Below, in pieces: positions 10,935 through 21,445 of a DNA stretch of 64,000 bases. Where the stretch lies: NCBI RefSeq assembly GCF_963675165.1, contig NC_087386.1, positions 152,001-216,000 on the forward strand, written 5' to 3'. Position 1 is the first letter of the stretch. The number at the start of each line of letters is the position of its first letter. Position numbers and translations under genes: made by a program. The notes beneath the pieces were generated by a model that was given only the letters and a program-made list of their open reading frames with translations, ran no database searches and had not been told where the DNA came from. The stretch comes from Halichondria panicea (lineage: Eukaryota; Porifera; Demospongiae; Suberitida; Halichondriidae).

Positions 10935-12100
10935 ATGTCCGTCCAGTACATGAGAGAGGCTCTCCTGACTAGAGACAAACATGCTGCACTGGTCAAACAA
11001 GCGCTCCGTTGTCTACCACCAGCTCAAGCACTCACCATCACACGCCCACGCCCCTCCACCCCTGGCCCTGCTCTCACAGCCATGAGCAGGAGGCCACCAT
11101 CATCAGACACACACCTTCCACTATTACTGGACAGCTATCAGACATGGTGGTACCTGGATGAGAGCTTGGAGGCTCCTCCTGCCAGAGAGACTCCACCATC
11201 TCCTCAGGATGGACCCAGTCCAGCCCAACTAGCCTATGTACTGCTTAAGCTCAGAGAAGAGGTATGTACACGCATACACATAAGACTACATGTCCTCTCA
11301 TGTTCTGTACCAGACCACCACCCCACTACCACATGCAATATCCTCATGTTCTGTACCAGACCACCACCCCACTACCACATGCAATATCCTCGTGTTATGT
11401 ACCAGACCACCACCCCACTACCACATGCAATATCTCTGTAATCATGTCCTCTCACTCTGCACAGATACCAGCATTCTTTGCTGGTCACCATAGTTACGAC
11501 CTGTACGACCCCCACATGAGATACGAGAACCAGTTATGGCGATACCCCTGGAAGGGGTGTGGTCTCCTCAGCTACCGACTCTTCCTACAAGGATTTCGGC
11601 TAGCGCTAGGGGGTGTGGCCTCGGGACTGTGTACTGATCTATTGCGCATTACCAAAGACGCAGAGGAGGGGAAGATCGAGGCACGTTGGAGGGTCAAAGG
11701 TCAATATCACTGCTCAAGAAGGCAAAGGTACTCATACCGACTCAGATAACGAACATTATACAGAGGTGGCCTTTGTTGAGAGGTTGTTTTGTACTCAAAC
11801 TGGCCTTTATATTGTATGCAGTTGGCCTTTCTGCAGGGGCGGCCATTAAGAGTGGTTTCATTGTATTGTTGATATTCCTTTAATTAGATTCTGTATGGCT
11901 AATCATGTCCCCCCGCTTGTACCCTCCATTGCTGCAGGGTGTTGCTGGATGGGATGTCTACCTTCTGTATCAACTCTGATGGCCTCATCTATCTGCATAG
12001 ATTGAGCAGATTGGAACCACCACGCAAATACCCTCTCACACACACACTGATGACTTGGTTAGCTCTACGCAGGAAATTGCCACAACCAGCAGAACTTTGA
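10935..12100 (+). CDS. C6orf136-like protein (DUF2358 family)
   Basis: The start MSVQYMREALLTRDKHAALV is followed by a Pro-rich stretch. The conserved part begins at AQLAYVLLKLREE and continues after an intron with IPAFFAGHHSYDLYDPHMRY, then LSYRLFLQGFRLAL and KIEARWRVKG. It ends in GMSTFCINSDGLIYLHRL. This order matches human C6orf136 (ERLRQELPKLF, HDYSLY, ARWRL, STFYLNSSGLI), a protein of the DUF2358 family of unknown function. Exon 1 is about 10935-11262, exon 2 about 11466-11698, and the last about 11940-12100. A short piece expected between RWRVKG and VLLDGMSTF is not resolved in 11699-11938, so the model there is provisional. The intron at 11263-11465 holds three 44-bp repeats. Confidence 0.72.
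11288..11430. repeat. Three 44-bp tandem repeats in the C6orf136-like intron
   Basis: Units near TGTTCTGTACCAGACCACCA followed by CCCCACTACCACATGCAATA TCCTC are repeated three times with few changes. They lie wholly inside the intron. Confidence 0.8.
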
Positions 12101-12146
12101 TCAAAATAACAACGTTAATTATTTATGTTATGTTCAAATATTATTG

Positions 12147-15100
12147 TCAGTATAAGCGAAGTTTTGTGTATCTTGCACTCTTCCATAACTTGTGTTTGAC
12201 TGGGTTGAAGTACATGTTGATCATGGCCCTCCCTGCAGTGAGAGGAGGGGGCGGGGCACAGTGAGAGAAGGGGGGGCATAGTGAGAGGAGGGGGCGGGGC
12301 ATACGACACTAGTAACTGACATTGATAATCACTACCTTTAGCAGCCATTTCCAATGGACAGGAGAATTGCACTTGATGGGCATACAGTACAGACTCTAGG
12401 TCCATCAGCAGCTGCATGCATCATGTGTACATGTAGAGAGCATCTTACTCTATCTAGTCCAATAACGTTAGAGGCCTTTCAGATGTTGTGATTATATCAA
12501 AAGTATGTTGTTGTCCAAAGAATGGACTATTATAGCCCACGGTTATTTGTCCGAAAATGGGAAATTATGGCCCGTTTCAAATTTGGGATTAATTTTGAGC
12601 ACACCATCTGAACAGGTTCCTTCTAAGTTTTGAATTTAGACCATCAGAACTCGGGTATAGAGTAGACAGTACATCATAATTATGTTGGGGGGTGGCGGTA
12701 CCTTCTCTCCTTGTTTATTGCCTCCCATGTTAGACTCCATGAAGTGAATGGTTGACTGGCCCGGGAAAAGTTTGCTCATTTGTCCACCTAGGCCACGCCA
12801 GAATCTATGGGGGGTGTATATGTGTGGGTGGAGTGGGTGTACAGTGAGGGTGTGTGTGGACTTACTTCAGCATGGCTTGATTTCTCTTCAGCTTTGCAGG
12901 GGTGAGTGGTGTTTTCCTGACAAGATAAACATATCCTGGACCCCCCTGTATATATATAGCGATATGATAGCACACACACACTTGCATGCACACACACTTG
13001 CATGCACACACACTTGCATGCACACACACACTTGCATGCACACACACACTTGCATGCACACACACACTTGCATGCAGACACACACTTGCACGCAGACACT
13101 GGTACCTTGGTGACAATGGCAATGTGTTTGGCCTTTGCTCCAGCTGTCACTCCCTCCAATAGCTCCCTCACTGCTTCCAACACTTGACCAAGATCACTAG
13201 AGAAGTCCTGTAGACAACACACCATGACATAGTCTAGAGGGTGGGTAGCTCACATACATAGACAGTGGCCAGCACATCATCTCTTACAGCTTTCCTGAGC
13301 CTCTGAGCCTTGGGAATATTGGAGGAGATGAGCTGCACACACACACACACAGAGGTACAATACTCTAATATAACCAACACACACACACACACAGGTACAA
13401 TACTCTAATATAACCAACTATTCTACTCCAAAGCTTCCTTACGACAATTCTCTGTGGCTGGTAGTTGGGCAGGCCAGCCTCCACTTGCTGTGCAGTATAA
13501 AACCGAGCACGATCAATGTCATCCATCAGTTGGTAATAGTCGAGACGAATGGAGGATGTCAAATGCTTCAACTTGTGAACAACATCATCTGAGGAAAGCG
13601 CTTTAATTAGCTAACAAGATAGCACAAGAAGAAAATATCGTGCTACTATATACGCCCACTCCACTCACATCTGGCCTGACTATACGCCCACTCCACTCAC
13701 CCCTGAACTGTGCAGCTCTGAGCAGAGTCTCCACATGAAATGGTTGGAATAGGAATTCCCCGGGAGGGCCGTGTACTCCTCCCATGCCTCCATTGGCTGT
13801 TAGTTGCCTCTTGACAACAGAGTGGACAGTGTGGACCAACTCACGAGTTACTCGCAGTCTCACACGGTTATCTTGTTGGACTGGTATCTGATCCAATGGT
13901 TTGTTCATTCCCTGACTCAACAGCTCTAGCATGGAATCAACATTCTGTATGGGACACACACTGTCCACAACCTCCACATTATCCACAATGCTACAAACTT
14001 GCGACTCCTTCGTGGTGAACTTGAGTATCGGTTCCTCTACGTGGGGGGTCTCCACTAGCACTGCAGGGGGTCCAGCAATCTCTCCACTGATCTTCTTGGA
14101 ATAACTATTCTTCCCAGACACTAGTACCTTTTCAGAGTTAGTATTCTTGATGGTTGGTTGTTGTTGGTTGTATCTCTTTCCTTCGTGTGATGGTTTGATC
14201 CATCTCTTGTTGGCATCTTGCAGCTTCATGCTTGTTATTCCATTGTTACACAACATATCATCATTCTTAACAACACCTCCCCATCGCTGCTGCTGGGAGT
14301 TGAGCATAGGCCCAGGGGCTAATGCTGGGTACATGTAGTCCTGTCTCCCTGTGGCAGTCCTCATATCAGAGAGGTGGTGGTTGCCTAGTCCTGTACTCTG
14401 TCTCCCTCTGAATGCTTGAGTAGGGCGAGGGGAGGGTCTACTGTAACCTGTACGAACTAGCGGAGTGGTTAGTGCGTGGGGGAACTGCATGTGGAGACTC
14501 AAGCCGCCATTCATATGGTGTTGTACATTGTCTGTAGTGGAGCTGTCAATACTCTGGCCGTGTTGAGCACTTTCCTTACTTCCATCGATTTCTGTTTGAT
14601 TATCACTTGAGCTACTCTTGTTAACAGGAGTTTTATTCTCGCTCCTCATGGTTTCCGTTGGAAGGTGGTAACTATTCTGTTGATTCCATGCTCCTTCTGT
14701 CCAAACAAACTCAAACTCTTCTTTGTTCTCTCCTATCCCAGTTGACCCTTGACCTTCGTCAGTGAACGCTATCTGTTGGGGCACACAAGTATCGGCTGAG
14801 TAGACACGCCCACTCGATGAGGCCACACGCCGCCCACTAGATGGGGCCACACTAGACGTGGAGAGGACTGGTAGGGAACTAGCTGACAACACTATACCAC
14901 TCTTCCATCGACGAAATACCCTGTCACAAATATAAACCAAATATGCATTTAATATTGAGTACCTTTGTATCTTCCTAGCACTCTGCTGTCGTGTGTGTAG
15001 CTCTCTCCGCACTTGATGACCCCTCACTAGCCTGAATAATAGAACTACATAATATAATGTATTCAATGTGTGTGTTCACTTTTGTATGAGTATTGCTGAT

Positions 15101-15467
15101 GTGTGTAGATCTCTCTTGGTGACAGTGAGATGGTCCATCCAACCATGAGTGGCCTCGGAGGTGGCCTCTCTCCCTACTATCTCTCCATCTTTATCCAGAT
15201 ACCATGGTGATATACCAGCAGGGTACCAGTCAGGGCCACCATTGCCAGCACCATAAGCCTCTGAGTGAGACAACCTCCTCACCAGATGGGGATGCAGGGA
15301 CAATGCTGCTTGCCTGCACACACAACACAGCACATGATAGAGCCACATACACACATGTCCTGTATATAGTGATACCTGAGTTTAGCCTGCAGTGCTATAG
15401 CCTGGGAAGGATACACCTCATGCAGATCTAGACTGCTGTCTTTGTGTACACTCACAATAGAGCCCAT
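12147..15467 (-). CDS. IQ-motif protein with an unrecognised conserved C-terminal region
   Basis: Exons from the start: 15376-15467, 15080-15313, 14963-15031, 13701-14920, 13443-13588, 13258-13332, 13106-13207, about 12846-12945, 12702-12804, 12336-12411 and 12147-12232. The N-terminus MGSIVSVHK fits the N-myristoylation pattern MGxxxS. Two IQ motifs, probably calmodulin binding, are read across exons 2-4: [16 protein letters not shown] and [16 protein letters not shown] long low-complexity Ser/Thr/Asn-rich region fills the large exon to about residue 450. The C-terminal third looks folded and keeps its frame across seven small exons: [91 protein letters not shown] cannot name the family. The 3' end lies 46 bp from the convergent C6orf136-like gene. 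Confidence 0.7.
12455..12662. mobile_element. MITE-1 family copy in an intron of the IQ-motif gene
   Basis: Shows AATAACGTTAGAGGCCTTTC, the central block CCGAAAATGGGAAATTATGG CCCGTTTCAAATTTGGGATT, and TCTAAGTTTTGAATTTAGAC at the far end. It lies in the intron between exons 12336-12411 and 12702-12804. Confidence 0.65.
12970..13095. repeat. CA-rich 18-bp tandem repeat (ACACACACTTGCATGC)
   Basis: Eight or so units of about 16-18 bp lie in an intron of the minus-strand IQ-motif gene. Long open frames over it are artefacts of the repeat. Confidence 0.85.
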
Positions 15468-15643
15468 AGCTCTAGCTAGCTAACTGCATGCACTAGTACA
15501 TAGGGCAACATCATAATTATAGGTGAGAGGAGGTCTCATCAACACATTCAACATGACACATTCAACATGACAACAGGGAGGGTTATAATTATAAAACAAT
15601 GAACATTATACAATTAACAATTTAAGTGCCATTATACTAATTG

Positions 15644-18051
15644 TTAGTCAGTGCTCTCCTCTTCTTTGACAGAGCTTAGTCCGAGCTTTTCTCCAAACCA
15701 TTTTAAGAAAGATTTCTTGGCTGGTATCTTCTTGGCTGGTATCCGTGACGATCGTCGTCTCTTGTTGACCACCATTTCCCCATCATCTTCGTGGCTTCTC
15801 TTGCGACTTGTCTCCTCCCCCACTGGACTAGAGGGAACGTCAGGAACACGAGTGGTCATCACTGGGCTAGGAGGTGAGTGATAGCTAGCATGGTTAGTCT
15901 CTTGTGACTTCAATGGAGTAACTGCAACATTTACAGATGGAATGTTCTCTTCATCACCTTGGACTTGGCTACGGCTTAGCACAGGGGAGCTATTTTGTAT
16001 CATCAGCATAACTTCACTGACTGGAACAGTAGATGACCTCTCCTCACAAACTACTGCACTCGCACGACTGTTCTGAACATTAGAAGCCTTGTTCCCCACA
16101 GCCACCTCGATCATACCGCCACTGCGTTGTCTGTCCTCAGCTGGATCAAAATTCGATTCATGTCGATAACTTTTGACTGTACTTCCAGAACTAATGTTCA
16201 CATGCTCTATTTCATTAGAAGTCTTGCTCCCCACAACCATCTCGATCATACCGCCACTGCGTACTCTATTCTTATCTGGATCCCAATTCGATTCGTGTTC
16301 ATAACTTTCGAGTGTACTTCCAGAGCCAGTGTTCACATGCCCTATTGCAACAACCACCTCGTTTAGATCACCAGTGCGTAGTCTGTCCTCAGCTGAATGA
16401 AAATTCGATTCGTGTTCATAACTTTCGTCTGTACTTCCAGGAGTGTGATTAGAGCTCTCTGGCTGGAGGTTGTTTAGTGCTGGTGCGTTGTTTAGTGCTG
16501 GTGCGTTGTTTAGTGCTGGTGCGTTGTTTAGTGCTGGTGCGTTGTTTAGTGCTGGTGCGTTGTTTAGTGCTGGTGCGTTGTTTGGTGCTGGTGTGGCAGT
16601 TTGGAACTGATTAGTGCGTTCCCTGGATGACAGTGGATACTTGTTGAGCTCTTTGTTGGGGAACTTGCTGGCCCCGAGAGTGCCTTTAGCAGCTCCTGAC
16701 ATTAGCTGTGGTTCATTCGATACTCGTACAGGGGCTTCAAACATTTCTCTTGATTTAGCAGCTGTGTAAGAGCTGAGAGAGGACGAGGTGGATTCGTGTA
16801 TGTGTGGGATGAGTGGAGCTGTTGGTGGTCCTTTGTTAACTGGGAGTTGTGGTTCATTCGATACTCGTACAGGGACTTCAAACAATTCTCTTGAGTTAGC
16901 AGCTGTGTAAGAGCTGAGAGAAGATTGGTGTACGTGTACATGTTGTATGGGTGGAGCTGAAGGTGGTGCCTCACTGACTGGGGGAGGGTAGAGGCTCTTG
17001 CATGATCCTCGCACACTTCTCAAGGATCCTCCGGCTCCATTGTGAGGTCGTGGGTATACTGGGTCCATAGTGTAGTGGGCATGAAAGGGCCTCTGATCAC
17101 CATTGGTAGGAGTGGGGGTCTTCTGTAGTGAGTTGACAGGTCGACCAGTTCGCGTTGTGGTAGTGCCTTGTGTGAGAGGTGTTTGCACGAGGGGGGAGGA
17201 CTCTTGGTGGGGGGTACTGAAGCTATGTGGGGGGTGGGGGCCACGTGGGGGGCGTGACATCCTGGGCTCCACCTACAGAAAACACTCATAATTAATACAA
17301 TGCTATGACAACCAGGTACTACCTGAGCCGGCTGTGATGGTATGTGTAGGCGTGGCAAATCTCCACTGCCAAATGACATCTGACGTTCCAATGCTCCAGC
17401 AGATGATGGTGCCAGTGGATAAGCCTGTTAGAGCAATAATTTAATAAATATTAATACGTATGTTACACGTACCGTCCTGTACTCTTCCAGTAGAGCTGCT
17501 GGCTTGGCCAACTGTAGCACTCGAAACAAGTCCTCCAACAGATCAGTATTGTCCTCAGTGATACAGCCATGGCATTGCAGCTCATCAAATAGTTTAACTC
17601 CACTGATGAGTGCATCTTTGCGTCCCTCTGGGGTGGGGCAGAGTGCTACTAGGATCTCAAGATGATCATCCTTCAGTTCGTTACTTATTCTGACAAGGAC
17701 GCGACTGAAAGCCCCCTTCTGCTTATCAGAGGCTACGCAACGTGTCACAATCACCTCAGGCTCTTGTTCCAGCACTTCTAGACGAGGGTAAACACGACGA
17801 AATCGCTCCAATAGTTCTAGCAAATCATGGGAGTCATCTAATGTCTCCAAACATTCCTTGAGTGTGGCTAGGAACTGCTGAATGGATGGCGATATCTTCT
17901 TGAGCCCCTTGAGGTACTTGATGTTCGAGTGGCGAATGTTGCTCTTGACTGAGGGTGAGAGCCGTGAACACGACAACAGCTTCTCCAACTGGGAGGGTCG
18001 GATCTTGAGACACAGTCTCGCCAGAAGCTTGTCCAGGCCGTTCAAAAGCAT
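15644..18051 (-). CDS. Death-effector-domain protein with long disordered tail
   Basis: Three exons: 17473-18051, 17333-17424 and 15644-17272. Residues about 115-190 (ISNELKDDHLEILVALC, GVKLFDELQCHGCITEDNT, LLEDLFRVLQ) follow the death effector domain pattern of six helices, with the LFDEL and LLEDL positions typical of DEDs. Residues about 5-90 (LLARLCLKIRPSQLEKLL to LLELLERFRRVYPRL) look like a second, more diverged death-fold domain. No caspase or protease domain follows. Instead there are about 570 residues rich in Ser, Pro and Asn. They contain six tandem LNNAPA hexapeptides (DNA about 16475-16580), three 45-residue repeats around SYEHESNF and RSGGMIE (16100-16440), two repeats of SLSSYTAANSRE, and a basic end (KKIPAKKSFLKWFGEK). 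The likely role is as an adaptor in cell-death or immune signalling, which is inference. Confidence 0.75.
16472..16582 (-). repeat. Coding minisatellite, 18-bp unit, about six copies (LNNAPA)
   Basis: The unit TTGTTTAGTGCTGGTGCG is nearly perfectly repeated. On the minus strand it encodes LNNAPA and keeps the frame of the death-effector-domain protein. Confidence 0.9.
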
Positions 18052-18154
18052 AGCGGAGAGAAAGCTTTGTGTTCTTGTATAATTATTGTTTACAAGGGAT
18101 TCCCCTAATGCAAGGTGGCAGTTGGGAACGCCCCTACAATTTCGGTACCTTATT

Positions 18155-18166
18155 TGCGCATGCGCA
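18155..18166. promoter_or_regulatory. NRF1-like palindrome TGCGCATGCGCA in a divergent promoter
   Basis: Lies in the 281 bp between the death-effector gene (-, starts 18051) and CDC73 (+, starts 18333). TGCGCATGCGCA is the textbook NRF1/EWG core, common in animal bidirectional promoters of housekeeping genes. The 25 bases around it (TTGCGCATGCGCATCGAGG then CATAAT) match the dispersed repeat at 36013-36040 in inverse orientation. The site may therefore have come from a repeat insertion. Confidence 0.6.
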
Positions 18167-18332
18167 TCGAGGCATAATAATAGAAAACAGATGAGCGACC
18201 TTTACCACACAAGAAAAGCGTTATTCTAGCTGGTGTTTATCTCACACACAAGCCGGCCCCGCACAGCACCCCCTTGGCCGAGGTATGTATGAAGCTACAC
18301 TATAGACCTCACTATATACCTGGGTGTGCAGC

Positions 18333-20224
18333 ATGGCGGACTGCCTCACAATGCTGCGTCGCTACAACACTCAGAAGAAGGAGATTGTGGAGAGGGAGAA
18401 GCTCATCATATTTGATCAGATGGCGTGGCCTCGTAATGCCAAGACCAACTACCTTATATACAGGTGTGTGTACTGTGTCCCCTAGCCACACCCCCTCACC
18501 CCCCCCCCCTATAGGACGGGACAGGGCGTAGGTCCCAGGGAGTACTATACTCTAGAGTCACTCCTCTTCCTGCTCAAGAATGTCAACCTCTCTCATCCTA
18601 TGTACGTGCAGAGAGCAGGGGTGAGTGTGTGTGTGTGTGTGCGTGCGTGCGTGCGTGTACTGTGTGTGTGTGAACCCACTCTCCCTGTATATAGGCTCAG
18701 AACATTCCTGTCATCAAATTCCCAGATCGTAGGGTAAGTGGTGTCATGTGTGTCACATGTACACGTGTGTGTGTGTGTGTGTGCAGGGGCTGTTGTCATA
18801 CCTCAATGGAGAGACTGAGACATCTGCCAGTATTGACAAGAGTATCCACCTTGAGATGGGTGCCCCAGCCCCAGGTACCTCACTATAGTATCCTCATACT
18901 CCTCACTCACTCACTCGTGCTGCAGTCTCCAAGAGACCTAATGAAGAAAGCCATTCTGAAGGTGTCAAGAAGCCCAGGCTGGTGAGTAGTGTGTGTAGTG
19001 TGTGCCTAATCATATCTCCCCTCCCCCCTAGGCTGAGGATGTGCTAGCTGACAAGGTAACCATTAGTACTATAGCTCTTACTATGTGCTGTTTGTTATGT
19101 ACCAATGTAGCAAAGGCTCAAGGAGAAGTTGGAGGGGAGAGGCCGCGGTGGTGCTCTGACCGACCAGCTCAGATCACTGAGTGAGGCTATGTCCATTGAG
19201 CAGATAGCTGCCATTAAAGCAAAGAGACTGGCTAAGAAGAGAGCAACCATTAAGACGGATGATGACATGACAGGAGGAGACAGGACATTCTTAGATGACA
19301 CCACTCGACAGATAATGAGTAAAGAGCGTTCTCATAGGTCAAGAGTGACTGCATTACAGAGCTCAGGCAAGGTGAGGTGTCTGTCTGTCAGTGGTGGGCT
19401 GTCTCTTATCCTTCTCTGTAGATATTCACCAATATCTTCAGTATCCTGCAAACAGTCAAGGCTAGAGACGAGGGAAAGGGGGAAGCCCCTGTCATTCAGC
19501 AGGAGAGTCAGTTGACCCGCAAACCAGCTCCACCCACTCACGGCTACAACAGATATGGACAAGAGAGGTTCACTAATGAAGGTACATACTTATTAATACT
19601 GTGTGGCTGTCCGTAATGAAGGTTAACTATGTATACGGTATTATTGTCTGCAGATACTGGAGACTTCAAGATTGACACCTCGGGGACCTACCATGGCATG
19701 ACACTCAAGTCCATGACCGTGAGTCAGTATACCAGGACCATCAGAACTCTAGTTACACAGACAACTCTAGTACTAAAAACCCAGCGTTAAATTGAGCATC
19801 TTTGAAAGTTCCGTTGGTCCAATAACGTTAATTTTATGATTTTATGAAAGGTTAGAGAGAGGCCTCTCGGATAATGTGTTAAAATCCAAAGTCTATTTTT
19901 GGCCTGTTTTTGACAAAATACCATGGGCTATATATAGCCCATGGTGTTTTCCGAAAAAAGGAAATTATGGCCTGTTTCAAATTTGGAATTTGAGCATACC
20001 ATCTGAACGGGCTCCTTCTAAGCTTTCAGAAAATTGAATTTGGAGTCTACTATTCAGTTATTTTATGCCCCCCCCCCTCTTGCAGGAGAGTGTCACCAAA
20101 TCAGCTCCCACTAATCACAAAGCTCTCACTGACAAGACACAGCAAATCCCCCCCAAGCCCAGTAGAAAAGGTACGACCCTCACACCCACACACACTCTTC
20201 ACACACACACACCCACACACACTC

Positions 20225-20255
<31 letters not shown>

Positions 20256-21204
20256 TTCACACACACACCACACACACACTACACACAGACCACCGCTCCC
20301 GTACTCCCATCCTAGTAGTACCAGCCATTAGCACAACCATTATCAACATGATCAATACAAAAGACTTTCTTGAGAGCTTCAGGTAATGCACACACAACAG
20401 CATGAATGTTATAATAATGTCTTTAACCCCTCGTAGGTATGTGTCACTGGAAGACAAGAAGTTATCGGGAACCAAGAAGGTTAACGACATGATCATCCAC
20501 CGTAAGAAACCTCATCCTTCCATACCAGGGCAAACAGTGTCTATCCCATACCGTGTGACCGACCAGCCTCTCAAGCTGTCCCCTGATGAATGGTTGGTAT
20601 GACACATCAGTAATGGCTGCTATAATATAGTGACTGCAGGAAACAAGTGGTGGGTGTGTTTGTGGCTGGTCCGATGTGGCAGTTCAAAGGTTGGCCAGGA
20701 TTGACCGGAGACGGGTCCCCTGTCGAGATATTCACAAGAAGTGAGCAGCTGTGCTCTAATATCAGACTTCCTCATCAATTGCTGTTATTCACTTCCACTT
20801 TAATTGATACTTCCTGTCCTTTATTGTCTGGGGTTACGTTTTCCCTTGGGAACTTTATGGTTGACACGTACACACACACACACACACACACACACCACGC
20901 TCAGTTAAGGCTTTTCATGTGAAGTTTGACGAGCTGAAAATGGACAAGAATATTCAGAAATGGGACATCCATATTCTACCAGTATGTCCCCCTACCCTCA
21001 CAAAGCCACACCCACTAACCCCACCCACCACACACACACACAGATTAGCAACAGTAAGAGACATCTGGACAAAGCATCTGTCCTTAAGTTCTGGGAGACA
21101 TTGGACAGGCAAGTATTCTGATATTATTATACCTACAATTCTAATTACCCACCCACCCTATGTGCAGGTTTATTGTCAAGCACAATCCAGAGTTGAGATA
21201 CTGA
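18333..21204 (+). CDS. CDC73: CDC73/parafibromin, PAF1 complex subunit
   Basis: A subunit of the nuclear PAF1 complex, which couples RNA polymerase II elongation to histone modification. Sixteen exons: 18333-18463, 18515-18620, 18695-18733, 18787-18873, 18925-18981, 19032-19055, 19111-19371, 19422-19581, 19654-19718, 20085-20170, 20289-20382, 20437-20592, 20640-20740, 20905-20981, 21044-21108 and 21168-21204. The N-terminal domain [20 protein letters not shown] and the central [19 protein letters not shown] are diagnostic. The C-terminal Ras-like domain is complete: [67 protein letters not shown]. About 515 residues, close to the usual 531. The last intron starts with GC (CAG|GCAAGT at 21109) instead of GT. 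The frame across it is required by the conserved ETLDRF sequence. Confidence 0.96.
19785..20050. mobile_element. MITE-1 family copy in a CDC73 intron
   Basis: Starts near GCGTTAAATTGAGCATCTTT and contains GTTCCGTTGGTCCAATAACG, GATTTTATGAAAGGTTAGAG, the centre GGGCTATATATAGCCCATGG (a perfect short palindrome) and CTTCTAAGCTTTCAGAAAAT. Confidence 0.7.
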
Positions 21205-21445
21205 GAGAATGAACACTATAAACACTTATAGACTAGTTCATAATTATGTTGGTTGTCTCCGCACACACACACACACACACACACACGTGCACTGCATGTT
21301 TTTGTAAGACGGCTCTTTCTGGTTATATTCAAATATAAATTATTTATCATTGTACAAACTAACAACTGCAAAACACAATCAATTGATTACATGAGAACAC
21401 AAAATGATATTATAAGTATAACATGAGAGTATACAGTACATTAGT

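Noticed and set aside
13365-13410. Possible fusion of the IQ-motif protein with an ORF through the CA tract
   Set aside because: A clear donor (GTC|GTAAGG) and acceptor flank the tract, so it is intronic.
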